DNA from: Chytriomyces cf. hyalinus JEL632
Lineage: Eukaryota; Chytridiomycota; Chytridiomycetes; Chytridiales; Chytriomycetaceae
Assembly (NCBI GenBank): GCA_025435555.1
Contig: JAIWWG010000063.1
Span: 124,001 to 188,000, forward strand
DNA length: 64,000 nt
Direction: 5' to 3'
A model generated the notes under the pieces. It worked only from the letters and a program-made list of their open reading frames with translations, was not told where the DNA came from and did not search any database. Both the position numbers and the translations under genes were made by a program. Shown one piece after another: positions 38,900-49,416 of the stretch; within the stretch, counting starts at the first letter, position 1, and every line of letters starts with the position of its first letter.

Positions 38900-39080
38900 C
38901 GTGGGCGATGCGTGGACAACGTCGGCTGAGCGCGTGGGCAACATTGGCTGAGCACATGGGCAACGTCGGCTCTGTGCGCGAGACGACGCATTTGACATGC
39001 TGAGCAGGTGTGCTTGGCCGTGCAGTTGTGGCTGGCCGTGCAGGCGTGGGTGTCGTGCGGGTGTGCCTGCCGTGCAGTGA
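38900..39080. repeat. Short GC-rich tandem repeats
   Basis: Approximate 24-nt units (GTGGGCAACATTGGCTGAGC and variants) repeat over 38,905-38,975, followed by repeats of TGGCCGTGCAG over 39,012-39,075. Confidence 0.7.
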
Positions 39081-39469
39081 CTCCGGTTGGCGAAAACTCA
39101 CTGCGCAGTGCATCGAGTTTGTTTTGACGATAATTTTTGTTTTGAGAACCCCACCCACCCAGCTTTTTTACTTGCAGAATTTAACTGCTTCGATTTTAGG
39201 TTCCCGCATTCACGATTCCGCGCCCGATTTCTGGGATTCCAAACAGCAAGTCCAAGAGCATGTCATAAATAAAAAGGTGATGAACTAATAGAGGGAAGTT
39301 ATATACCTCGCATGGGTGTTGCTATTGAGTCGCAGAAAGTATGTTCGACAACACGTTCCATCACACAGCCAGTCAACAGCGCGGCAAATGGGTTCGGAAG
39401 GAAGGGTTCGACAATTGCTGATGAATCCCTCGATTATCTCGCGAGTATTGGGTGATTCGGCTTGCGTGT

Positions 39470-39700
39470 TTTGAGAACCCTTCCAGCAACCGAGGTCCCC
39501 CTGGGAGTGCATCATCCGTTCCACAAGCGATGTATACTGCCGCAAATATTCGATAGCGAGTATGATACTAAAGGCCTCCTTTATTTCGTGAGAATGGGCT
39601 ATATTGGCTGACGGGTTTTGAAGAAATCCTCCCAGCAACCGATCCAACAGAAACTCGCCGTTGAGCTTACATCATCCATTGCAGAAGCAGTGCACTACTC
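39470..39700. repeat. Internal duplication of about 145 bp spacing
   Basis: CCAGCAACCGA...GCATCATCC.TTCCACAAGC.GTG at 39,483-39,530 is echoed by CCAGCAACCGA...ACATCATCCATTGCAGAAGCAGTG at 39,630-39,690. The minus-strand 120-codon frame therefore contains two related peptides (GGFLQNP, KGSQNTQ). Whether it is expressed is unknown. Confidence 0.6.
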
Positions 39701-39989
39701 AGCAATTCAATCGTTGGTGTGACCATGAATTATTCCCCAGTCTCATTCGCGCGGTCAAGATGGCGCGGTTGTTGGTGACCAATGTGAGCAGTGCGCACCC
39801 ACATAGAACTCAACTGCGAATTTACGGCACCAGCACGCGTGATATTTATCGGCAGTGTTTGTGTGACTCGGGGCCCTGACTTGATCCCGGACTTGATCCC
39901 GGACTTGAGCCGGAAGCAAGCTCGTTGATTTCAGTCTCGATAGGCTTGTGATGACAGCGTTTTAATAGCCGGAAGCCTCGACTAACGGC

Positions 39990-40760
39990 GTTTGAACGGC
40001 CAGACGCAAGTTTCCATTTGTGAAATGGCAGGTGTTCAAAATGTCACTCCTCGCACAGGTCTCGAATGCATTGCGATACCCATGTTTGATGCCAGGTCAA
40101 ACAATAAAACACCCAGTCGTGTTTGCAAACTGGGATACGGTGTTTGTTCGTTGGATGTTTGAAGTTTGGGTGTCCGTCAGCGACGCGTATTGGATCAGAA
40201 CAGGGTGTGAGAATATCTGGTGAGATGTAGTTTGTGCACATCAGAAAATAAACGCGTTCGATTTATGTTCCCATGTTTGAGATATTTCGGCGAAAGTGTT
40301 GGCGATTTCCTTTTGAATCAGGACAATGCGTGAGCGTTCATAGATCGAAATTAAGCCGTCGAAGAAACACGGTCGATTTCGTTCTGCGCTGTCAAAATAT
40401 GTGGATGAAAGTGTTGACGATTTGCACGTCTCCTTGCACAATTAAAACAAAGGTACCTAAGCTTCAAGACGAGCCGCTGATAGATTGAGGCTTCTTCGAC
40501 TGTACATATCGATCTGCATCGCGGTGGCTGGCTCGCGGTTGTCGCCTCGCATTGCTTGCAGATTTTAAATGAGAGAAATCAAAAGCTACGAGGGAAGATT
40601 TAATTTTTCAACCAAAAACTGCAAGGATTCCAACGCGCGTAGCCCAAATCCGTTTGCAGCCATAAATTGGGCGCAGAAAGCAATTCCCCAACCACAACTT
40701 CCATTTGCAAAACCAATAAAACGCGTGCCATTCATCCGTTTCGAAAAATAATCACACAAA
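39990..40760. repeat. Diverged repeat copy C
   Basis: Collinear with 37,090-37,680: shared blocks include GGTACCTAAGCT.CAAGACGA (37,425 and 40,451), CTGCATCGCGGTGGC (37,474 and 40,512), GGGAAGATTTA.TTTTTC (about 37,567 and 40,591) and ATAAACGCG.TCGATTT. Copy C has about 110 extra bp from an internal duplication of the last motif (40,248 and 40,366). Confidence 0.75.
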
Positions 40761-40878
40761 AGAAGAAGCCATCGATAATCTCGCTCATCGATGCGACATG
40801 AAGCACGCTTTCATTATATTTGTCCATTACGCTCTCTGAGCTTTACTGAAGCTTTTTTACAACCCCATGTATTTATTA

Positions 40879-41921
40879 TCAAACAAAGTCAACCTGATTG
40901 GTACAGCGGTTCCACATCACAGTTTCCTCATGATCTGCGAGGGCCCGACCTGAACATGCAGACAAAGCCATGCAAGGATCAGTCGTGGTATGCAGCACTT
41001 CCGCGATAGCACTGCGCAGCGAAATTTGCTCGTAAGAATCAAAGCGTGGCTTCTTTGCTGTCTTTGATGACGAAGCAGCGCCACCCCAGTCATTTCCACT
41101 CGCATTGACTCGGGCACGCTTATGAGGGTCGATGATGCACCGGCGGCGATACTCCAGGGTATCGTTGGTTGGGTTCAGAAAGATGATTTCCTGCCTTGGG
41201 AACTCTTTACCAAAATTGGCCTGAAGCCATTGCATAATTACGCACTCGTTGTCGTCGTCATCGGGTTCATCATCCAGGACCTCATCCTCGTCCCTCCCCT
41301 CGTGAATGCCATCAGTTGATCCCAAACCAGGACCAAACGCGATGCTAAAGATGATTTCGTTCCTTGTTTGCACTTCCTCGTGGTAGACTGCTCTATTGTA
41401 CAATCTGAAAATGTAGAGGAGCGTGTCAACTGAGATGTAGTATTCTCCGACACCGGACGACGTGGTAGTTGTAGTTTCACTTTCATCGTCAGACTCAGGT
41501 GGACCGTCTAAAATAGCTGTTCTGTAGTTTTCCAGACGCGGCTGTTCCTTCGCGCGGCGGTAAAGCTGATGACTTTGAAGGCGTGCCCACCACCACTGTC
41601 TGCAAAAGTCCATGAATATAGTATACGCGTCCTCCAAACGAGGCCTGACTGAATTTTGGTTCATGGTGATGATTTGGTCTTTGAATGTGTCGCGTTGACC
41701 ACCGTGTCGCTGAGATAGTTGCTGCAGATCCAATTGCTGCTGTTCATGGCTTTTTGGGGAGAAGCTTGCCATGATCTTGCGCTCAACGTGATGCTGACAT
41801 ATGATGGACCGACGATCCAGGAAAACCTTCCGGTATCTTTTGGACACCATGGATAAGGTAGCACACTGGTCGGGTCACATTGCTTGAGCAGATAGAATAT
41901 GATGTCTTCGTTGCAGTTCAT
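40879..41921 (-). CDS. F-box protein with apparent -1 frameshift
   Basis: The frame from ATG 41921 encodes MNCNEDIIFYLLKQCDPTS, the first half of an F-box. The second half, LSMVSKRYRKVFLDR, is in another frame that stays open from 41876 to the stop at 40879. The switch falls within 41851-41876, where no intron fits, so one base appears to be missing (assembly error, real mutation or frameshifting). F-box proteins recruit substrates to SCF ubiquitin ligases through Skp1. The rest (about 300 residues) has an acidic stretch DEDEVLDDEPDDDD, a segment YYISVDTLLYIFRLYNRAVY and a basic patch AKKPRF; I do not recognise it. If translated from 41850, half the F-box is lost. No introns are seen. Confidence 0.65.
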
Positions 41922-42058
41922 GGGATTGCTTCGATGCTGGCTGTTGTTGCTGTTGTGTTGTTTGTTGTTGTTCGTGGTTTAAGTATTTGCGTAAATATTT
42001 ATTTTTATTAATAATAAAAATTAAAAACAAGAAAGACTTTTAAACAAAGACATCAAAA
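41922..42058. promoter_or_regulatory. Divergent promoter, F-box gene and ISY1
   Basis: 137 bp, starting with TTG/TGT-rich repeats and ending in an AT-rich block (about 41,985-42,045) with TTTATTAATAATAAAAATTA. It serves both genes. Confidence 0.5.
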
Positions 42059-43209
42059 ATGGTTTGGCTTTCGACGCACAACACTCCAAACTCACATGCG
42101 CAAACGCACAGGCACGTAACGAAGAAAAGGCACAGTCGATGCTATACCGATTCCGCGAGGCTCAAGCAGCCGAACTCGGCATCGGCATCAAGAACGAACG
42201 GCGGCCCACCAACAGCGCACGAGTCACGACCGTTCGCGAGGCGGACAAGTGGCGAGGCGATATTATTCGAGAAATATCGAGGAAAGTTAGCAAGATCCAG
42301 GATCGTGAGTTGAAAGAAACGCTGTCTTTTTTTATGCATGTTCCTCAACACCCTACTCTTTTTATTGATAGCGGGTCTCACGGAGTACCAGGTCAGAGAT
42401 CTCAATGACCGCATCAATAAACTGTTTCGCGAAAAGAGGCACTGGGAGTATCGTATTAAGGAGCTGGGCGGACCCGATTACCGGGTATACTTCCAAACTT
42501 TTCGAATGCACTGCTTGAGTCTCCCAATCCCTGATTCCATTTGTAAATTTGATTAGAGAGGCTCATCGCGCATTCTGGATTCGGAAGGAAAAGAAGTGCC
42601 GGGAAGTCGAGGATACAGGTATTGTGAGTTTTACGTTGTCTCGATTCTCCTTGACGACCTGCTTCTGCGCAAAAAAAAAGATATTTCGGTCGCGCGAAAG
42701 AATTGCCCGGTGTGAAGGAACTGTTTGAGCAGCAAGGTTGGGGATTGGTTTTTTTTTTTTTCTTTCGACGATCCGTGGATGTGTGTACTGACACTCTTTT
42801 TTTCGCAGCTGCCACGGAAGAAACGCCGAAAACTCGAGCAGAAATGTATAAAGCCGTTGGCGCTGACTATTACGGATACAGAGATGAAGATGATGGCCGG
42901 CTTGTTGAATATGAAGCAGAGCTGCGCAAGAAGAGTGAGGGGACTTGATTTTGAAAGTCAGGAAGAGAATACTCTTTAACATTTCATATCAAATTCAAAG
43001 TGTATACCCAAGCTCTTGCATACGACGCCGCGGCGAGTCTTGGATCCAACGAAATTGAAATGGACGGAAATGACGATCCCAGCGCCGTGTTTGAGGAAAC
43101 AAAGGACGTGTACAAATACGTGGATGAATGCGTTCCATCGCTGACGGAAGTGGAAGCTTGGATTGTTCGCAAGAAGAAGCAAGAGTTGCTGGATCAGTTT
43201 TTGGGATGA
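42059..43209 (+). CDS. ISY1: Pre-mRNA splicing factor ISY1
   Basis: Component of the Prp19/NTC complex in catalytic spliceosomes. Exon 1 is only the ATG (42059-42061); a 50-nt intron (42062-42111, GTTTGG..CACAG) joins it to [18 protein letters not shown], which is the universal ISY1 N-terminus. Further exons give [68 protein letters not shown] and the C-terminal [16 protein letters not shown]. Five further short introns are read, one preceded by an A run and one containing a T run. Length is about 230 residues, near the shorter fungal forms. Confidence 0.94.
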
Positions 43210-43361
43210 ACTTGGGTTGTATTTATTTTGCGCTTGGGGAATCGTAAAAACATTAAAAAAGTTGGAATGATTTTCCAAACTGTGCGCTCCACAAGTTTCA
43301 TCAAATGTGTATTTGTTGCCCCCCACGCATCTTTTATTTCATAGGATCAAAAATATTTCAA

Positions 43362-44124
43362 TTATTCAGATGATGTGGACGCCGCAGACTGTTTAGCAGC
43401 CAACGCAGCCGCTGCCCGCTCTCGCGCCTGACGAACCATATGTTCCTTCCGCAACCTCAGGTTAGCTTCACGTCCAGCCGGTGTCTGCTCCCACACCTTC
43501 TCTGGCTCCACATTCGATTCCTGAGAGATCGCTGCTGCGAGGTATGGGGATGCAGAGAATGCAACAGGTGCTTCCGAGACTGAAGATGATGAATTCGCTG
43601 GTGGTGGAGGTGGTGCAGGCTGCCCAATCGCTGCAGAGTTAGCCACACACTTGTGCGTGTCCATCAGCTGTTGTAGCTTACCAGTGCACCAGATAGAATG
43701 TTGTCCAGAGTCCTTTCGACACTTCCTGTGCGCGCCAGATCCGATTCAATCACATTTCGCGGGTAATTCGGAAACATTTGCAGTACTGCGTCCACCTGTG
43801 TGTGTGTGTGTGTGTGTTTCCCATCCCAATTCATTCAAATTCATCCTCACAGACAACCAATGAAAGACAAAATCTCCCTCACCCTCTCGGGTGGAACAAC
43901 TTGACGCCGGCCTGTTCGACCCGTGTTTGTTCCAGTTGCTGCGGCTCCATTTTGTTGGCGGTTGGTTTGTGATTGCTGCGGGGATGCTGTTGGGGTGCAT
44001 GCGATCAATGTGGGCATGCTAGTCTGTCAAGAGATGATGTACCTAGCAGATAGCGCAGGATAAAAAAGAGAAGAAGCAGCGAGACGACGACAGTGACTGG
44101 GTCCGTGCTGCTTGCCTTTGCCAT
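43362..44124 (-). CDS. Cue1-like ER membrane CUE-domain protein
   Basis: Exon 1 (start 44124) encodes MAKASSTDPVTVVVSLLLLF and FILRYLL, a single N-terminal membrane anchor. Splicing to CA-TCC-CCG gives a Gln/Asn-rich linker, and a second intron leads into PPERVDAVLQMFPNYPRNVI, ESDLARTGSVERTLDNIL, a CUE ubiquitin-binding domain with the MFP motif and the C-terminal Leu. The tail is Pro/Ser-rich, then a charged helix ending AKQSAASTSSE. In yeast, Cue1 anchors Ubc7 at the ER for ERAD, and this domain order fits, so an ERAD role is inferred. The second intron carries a GT/CA microsatellite. Length is about 175 residues. Confidence 0.8.
43796..43818. repeat. (GT)n microsatellite in an intron
   Basis: About eleven GT dinucleotides within the second intron of the CUE gene, next to its 3' splice site on the minus strand. 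Confidence 0.9.
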
Positions 44125-44543
44125 CTCTCTCTTGGTTGTGTGTAAAATATATATTTTTTCAATTTATGATCGAGGCAGATATTTCCACGTCGTCAGTGAT
44201 TCTTGGAGAGTGCGCATCGTTTATTTGCCGCGCAGGTATTGCGTCTGCTGTAATTATTTGCTGTCATGGAGTGAAGCAATTGTGCTAAATCTGCATGCCG
44301 CCAAAGTGACTACCTTCAGCGCGTCGATGGCAGCTTGCCCGTTGCTAAACTGACAAGGCTCTCGTGAACATCCTTCCGGATGCAATTGAGAATGACCCTC
44401 TCTCTATGCAGACAATCACGCGTAAACTGCACAGAAAGAGAAATGTGAAATGCGCGATTTCAAATCAACCATCTTTTCTGATCAAAAACTGATTTGACCT
44501 CCCTCCCACAAACAAAAAGCATCTCAAAAACCAGCAACTAAAC
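44125..44543. other. Intergenic region, CUE gene to DUF427 gene
   Basis: About 420 bp between divergent starts. There is an AT-rich stretch (44,140-44,165) close upstream of the CUE gene. No gene, repeat or RNA is recognised. Confidence 0.5.
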
Positions 44544-45004
44544 ATGCCCACCAAAACAGCCACCTGGGAAGGAGTCGTCATTGCCCAAACGGACGTGTAC
44601 GAGGAAGTCGAAGGTGCATCCGATCCCTGTCAGCCTCACTTGCTGTTAGAACCAAGCATGCTAACCCACGCGCTTCCTCAACCTACCCCATCCCACACAC
44701 CCCACTCCAGGCAACGTCTACTTTCCCGAGAGCTCCATCAAGAAGGAATACTTTAAGCCAAGCAGCACCCACACTGTCTGCGGATGGAAGGGAACAGCCA
44801 GCTGTAAGTTGCACATGTTTCTGTATGCTTGTGAGTTGCAATGACTGATCCATCTGTATCTCTTCATCACTGCCAACAGACTACACCGTCAGCGTAAACG
44901 GCAAAGACAACAATGACGCAGCCTGGTTCTACCCCACTCCAAAAGACGCTGCCAAGAACATTACTGGCCACGTTGCTTTCTGGAAGGGAGTCCGCGTGAA
45001 CTAA
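44544..45004 (+). CDS. DUF427 domain protein
   Basis: Three exons encode about 95 residues covering a complete DUF427 fold: WEGVVIAQTDVYEEVEGNVY, FPESSIKKEYFKPSSTHTVC, GWKGTASYYTVSVNGK, then AAWFYPTPKDAAKNITGHVA and FWKGVRVN. The family is common in bacteria and fungi and its biochemical role is not established. Introns use GTGCAT..CAG and GTAAGT..CAG, and both junctions rebuild the conserved motifs (GNVYFP, ASYYTV), which supports the model. The stop is TAA 45002-45004. Confidence 0.9.
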
Positions 45005-45147
45005 TTGTGTGCGCAAAATAAATCGTGTTCTACAATATGCATGTATTATTTGTTTATTATTTGGTTATTCTTATGCTTGGTTTAAATTATCATGAGAGGG
45101 GGGACTGATTGTAATGAAAGAGTGATAGTTTAAATGTGTGGGGATTT

Positions 45148-46695
45148 TTAAAACGGTCCCAAATGCTGTTGTTGCTGATGCAAAAAAGATGCAGAGTGAA
45201 AAGACTGATGAAGGTGAGACGGTTGATGCAAGAGAGGTCTGGTTGAGTTGATGTTTACGCGGTTGCTGAGATTATTGATGGGCGCAAGAATTGGACGTGA
45301 GCTAGTCCAGTTTGGATTCACATCCGTCCATCGCCTGCCCCCTAATCCCCCACACGGGCACCCTCTTCGAGATACTGATTCATGGTGTGCATATGGATGC
45401 ATGCGAGACTGAATTTGAGGAGAAACAATCCTCTGAGGTGTCTCCACAGACCTTTGTTCCATCTCAACAGAAGCTCCATCAACGGCACTCCCATCAATAT
45501 ATTCCTTCCTCACACGCGTTATAAGCTGCTTAATGCTGGGTATCTGTGCAGGAGTACACAACGAGACATTTGCCGGAACAACCCTTGGATCAGAAGCATG
45601 CCGAAAAACGACAGAAGCTTCAGGTGGATCTCCGTACAAATGCGCCACATCGGACGGGTAAAAGTAGCTAATGACGCGGTATCGTTTTGTGTCTGAACCC
45701 GTGAGAGTGATTGTACGTTTTGCGAAACCGTTGGGGACGAGACGTGTGTTTGGGCGGGCGCCGGATGTGCTGAAGCGCGTGCATGTTTCGGCTGTGGTGA
45801 GTGGGGAGTGTTGTGTGTTTCTTGTTGATGCGACTTCTCTGCGTATATGTGCATGTTGGTTGAGTTGGAGAAGTAAGTTCAGCGCAAAAAAGAGATTGGC
45901 GCGGATGGATGGAAATTTGTCGGGAAATAAAAAAGCGCCGGAAATGGAGATGGGAAATGGAGATGGAATTAATTTTCCTTTAGCGCCAACAACAAACACC
46001 ACCTGAATTGTGAATTCCAAGTGTGACATTATATGATCACGCCCAGTGACTGTTGTTCCCATTCCCAGACAGAATTGATCCCGAGACAGATACAGGGGAT
46101 TGATGATACTTCAGAAGGATATCACACACACTTACCGGTACAGCAGAAACTGGCCGTGGATACGTGATGGCGACCACCGCTCTCCGTCTATATCATAAGC
46201 AAAAAAGAATCATGAGTTATGACACTGAGAGAAAGCAGCAGCGGCAAGGATCAATAGTAATTGGGGGCATGTCAGATGTCATTCCAAGCGGCACAAAGCG
46301 GAGTTTTTGAAGCAGGGGTTCACACACAACAGTACACACATACCTCGCCATCGTACCATCATTGAATGATGATTATTCTCTGCAAACACCAAAACAGTCC
46401 CGCTACGAATATTCATCTGCGACAAGTCCGCAGGAATCACGTTGAGCGGATATAGCGATCCGGCGATACAGGCTTCAATCAAAAGCAGAGCATCGAGACG
46501 GTTCTTGACGTAGCCGTAGAATGTCTCCACATTGGTAGTATTCGCAGTGTCATGTGCCAGCATGTGGTCCGGGCGTGGGGTCGGCGTTTGTTTCAGCGGT
46601 TCTTGCTTTGGATAGATGGATGCAGGGGCGGAAGTGTAGGAAGACAGAGATGGAGACAAGACGGAGTAAGGGGCAAGATGGGAGAAGCAAGACAT
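45148..46695 (-). CDS. WOPR-domain (Gti1/Pac2) transcription factor
   Basis: Fungal-specific DNA-binding regulator related to Wor1, Ryp1, Mit1 and Gti1/Pac2, which control morphology and development. WOPRa is visible as VETFYGYVKNRLDALLLIEA, NIRSGTVLVFAENN, MVRWRDGERWSPSRIHGQFL and LYRE; WOPRb as LVPNGFAKRTITLTGSDTKR followed by YRVISYFYPSDV. Exons join across GTATGT (in MVRWRD) and across an unusually long intron of about 290 nt (about 46,137-45,846) that rebuilds FLLYRE. The C-terminus is low complexity and rich in His, Gln and Ser. I place the start at ATG 46695; ORFs further upstream begin only with TTG. Length is about 350 residues. Confidence 0.9.
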
Positions 46696-47234
46696 GCAGA
46701 TCTGACAGTGGAATATGCGATCTTGATATAACCTTGATTGAGGAAAATGGCAAGTGAGATTTATTGACCTTGAAAGGCCTGTCTTTGGAGATTTCGTTTG
46801 TGACTTTGGAGATTTCCTTTCGCGAGATGGATGATGGGACTGAGGAGGGGGCAATCAAATAATTTAATAACTCTAAAAGGATTTATAATGGAGAGCGAGA
46901 TGAGACGGAATGAGTTGTCGACAGACAGGACTTGTGTAGCAATTACTTTTTACGTTTTGCCGTTGATGCGCGTAACTACAAAAAACAGAAATCATTTTCC
47001 CCCAACTCTATTTTCTTTTCCTATTTATGTTTCATATTTATCATGTTTTTGAAGGGAGTCTGACAGTTCCTGGGTTGGCTGGCATTGGCAGTGGACAAAT
47101 CAGCGAGTATACAAACAATGCAGAGTCGTCAGAGTTGGGTCAGAGTTGGGGCTATTCCACCCACAACACCACGCTCATCTCAGGTATAAATGTCCCGTGG
47201 TACAAAAAATTGAATAATTTCTTGAGGCGTTTCA
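46696..47234. other. Intergenic region upstream of the WOPR gene
   Basis: About 540 bp. It contains a small direct repeat (TCAGAGTTGGG twice, 47,129-47,151). No gene is recognised. The length, long for this window, is consistent with a larger regulatory region for the WOPR regulator. Confidence 0.45.
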
Positions 47235-47879
47235 TTATTTGCACCTGTCTTCATACAACCGGATCGCATCCAGAATCCCATCGTCGTCAGTCGGATCCCC
47301 ACTGTATTCATGCCGAGCATCCTCTCCAACCACATCCAGAGTTTCGCTTTTAAGGTCAGTCCAGGTATCGTCTGTCTTATTTTCCTCTTCCTCAATCTCA
47401 TCCGAAACATGACCTTCTCCGGCGTATTGCTGAAGAAGCGGGTTGCTTGCCACTGCTGCCCCAGCTTTCTGAATGCCACCCACCACATCCTCTCCATCCA
47501 CTTCCTTCTTGACCAGTATTTTCGATTCGTGTAAAAACAGCCTATGGGTATCCAAATCTGACGCTGTTTCAAGTTTGACTGGATCAAGCGCATCAGATGA
47601 TTCAATCACGCTTGTAAAGTACGCGAATCCTGTCCACACAGGTTTTGACTCGTGTACCTGCCTCGGTCTGCTCAACCCACTAATCAGTCTAGACACACCC
47701 ACTTTGCCTCTCTTCCTGCGGCGTGTATGGTCTGTTTGCGTCCCTCTTTTAATTGGAAGAATCCCCCGCCACTGCTTGAATCTTCGTAAAGCCGACTATT
47801 GGAGTACTCCGCGTCCACCGACGGTATAGTGTGCTTTGAATGGGCGTTCTGGGTCTGGGTCTGGGACTGATGGATGCAT
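47235..47879 (-). CDS. Unknown protein, N-terminal model unclear
   Basis: The C-terminal exon (47235 to about 47,795) is open and protein-like: a very basic start (LRRFKQWRGILPIKRGTQTD, HTRRRKRGKVG), then ESKPVWTGFAYFTSVIESSD, an acidic middle DEIEEEENKTDD and an end YEDRCK. An ATG at 47879 begins a Pro/Asp-rich peptide (MHPSVPDPDPERPFKAHY) in the same frame, but a TAG at 47796-47798 lies between the two parts. Either a short intron (about 36-51 nt, ending at AAGCAG) removes it, or the start lies elsewhere. I do not recognise the family. Its presumed start lies 58 bp from LUC7 on the other strand. Confidence 0.5.
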
Positions 47880-47937
47880 ATAAGTCTGCTGGTTAAAATA
47901 TTTAAATAAATTTTGTAATAAAAACAAAAGCAAGCAA

Positions 47938-49153
47938 ATGGACGCCCAGCGTAAACTGCTTGAGGAGGTACATCCACTCTTATACAAAACACCAGTCATC
48001 CACGCTAACTTGCATTTGGAAACCTCCATCGCACACAGCTCATGAACCCTATCATGGGTACAGAGCGAACCTACAAAGATCCGCAAATGTGTGCACATAT
48101 GCTTGCATGCGGATACTGCCCGTTTGACTTGTTTACAAACACGAAATGCGATATCGGTTTCTGCGACAAGAAAGTCCACGATGAGAAGCTGGTGAAGCAG
48201 TTGAGTTTTCGTTATTGTTTTTTTTTTTGTGCCCTTCTTCCCCCCGTTCTTCTCTCGCTATCTGTATTCATCCGAAAATGCTTTTTAACCGTGCGTGCGC
48301 TGTTCGATATGCAGATATCAGGAGTCTCCCGACAGATACAAGCTTGGACATGAGCAAGCATTTCACTCGTTTGCATTACGTCTTGTTCAAGACATGGATC
48401 GAATCATTCGGCGGCAGAAAGACAAGGTACATACTCTTTATTTTTTGTTTTCCTTTGTCCTTTTCTCCCCAACTAAATTCCTGTCGCTATTTTATTCAAA
48501 GGTCCAACAAGAAGAACCATCACACAATTTAAACCGCGAACCCGAACCCACCAACGATGAAAAAGAAGAACGCATCGCCATGATTGAAGGCCAAGTCAAA
48601 CAATACACGCAACAATTACAAGATGCCGGAGAGCAAGGGTTCGTGGATCGTGCGATTGATTTGCTCACGACTGTGGAGTTGCTTAAAACGAATATCGAGG
48701 CGATTCGGACTGTAATTTTTTTTTGTTTTCATTGAGGGCTGAATTGTTGTTGATTGTAGTTTTTGTTTTATTCCATAGAATGCAAATTCACGTCGTCTCG
48801 TAGTCTGCGACATTTGCAGCGCAACTCTCGTATACAATGACTCGACACAGCGTATGCAAGATCATATCACTGGCAAACAGCATCTCGGATACAAAAAGCT
48901 GCGCGAATGGATCAAAGAATGGGACACTCGAACACGCGAAGAACGAGGTTCACGCGGCAGCACCGATTACTATGGCAATGATCGCGCAGGAGGAGAACGG
49001 GACCTGAGGGGCGGGGGCGATCGAGACCATCGATGGGGAGGGCGACGCGATGACGCACCACCGCCACAGAGATGGGATGATCGTGATCGGGACCGCCGTG
49101 GTGGTAGTGGTGGGTATGATGGGAGAGACTCTGGAAGGAGATATAGGAGGTGA
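47938..49153 (+). CDS. LUC7: LUC7-like U1 snRNP splicing factor
   Basis: U1 snRNP-associated protein that helps 5' splice-site choice. Exon 1 is MDAQRKLLEE; a short intron leads to LMNPIMGTERTY, then the first zinc finger CAHMLACGYCPFDLFTNTKC (CCCH type). A coiled-coil segment follows (RRQKDKVQQEEP, IAMIEGQVKQYTQQLQDAGE). The second zinc finger CDICSATLVYNDSTQRMQDH is followed by ITGKQHLGYKKLREWIKEWD. The C-terminus is Arg/Asp/Gly-rich (DRDRDRRGGSGG) in place of a typical RS domain. Four introns are read, all rebuilding conserved motifs. Length is about 290 residues. A long T run lies just downstream of the stop (49,183-49,208). Confidence 0.94.
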
Positions 49154-49416
49154 TGTGTGTCGTTATTCTCCCGTCATCTTTTTTTCTTTTTTTTTTTTTT
49201 TTTTTTTATACTTGCCGTACCGTTGGAGGAAACCCATGCGGCTCCATTTCCTTGTGGGTATAAAATTGTGAACATAATTCAAGGGCGACTTGTGTAGCTG
49301 TTCCTTAAAGTTCAATGCATTTTATTTTTCTGCCAAGTTGGCCTTGTGATGTATTCAATTTCGAATGATCAGATGACCGCCCGATTTAACAGAACACCTC
49401 TGACATCTTGCAATCA

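Larger units (their letters stand above)
36447..40878. other. Repeat island without recognisable genes
   Basis: About 4.4 kb between ATG22 and the F-box gene. It consists of diverged repeats (36.8-37.8 and 40.0-40.75 kb), a minisatellite (38.0-38.35 kb), short GC-rich tandem repeats (38.9-39.06 kb) and an internally duplicated segment (39.4-39.7 kb). A motif like AAACGCGATCGATTT recurs at about 36,595, 36,644, 37,314, 40,247 and 40,366. No intact ORF with family resemblance was found. A 120-codon minus-strand frame at 39285-39647 covers the internal duplication. Confidence 0.7.

Noticed and set aside
39285-39647. 120-codon minus-strand frame as a confirmed gene
   Set aside because: It covers an internal duplication in the repeat island and has no recognisable family or splice support.
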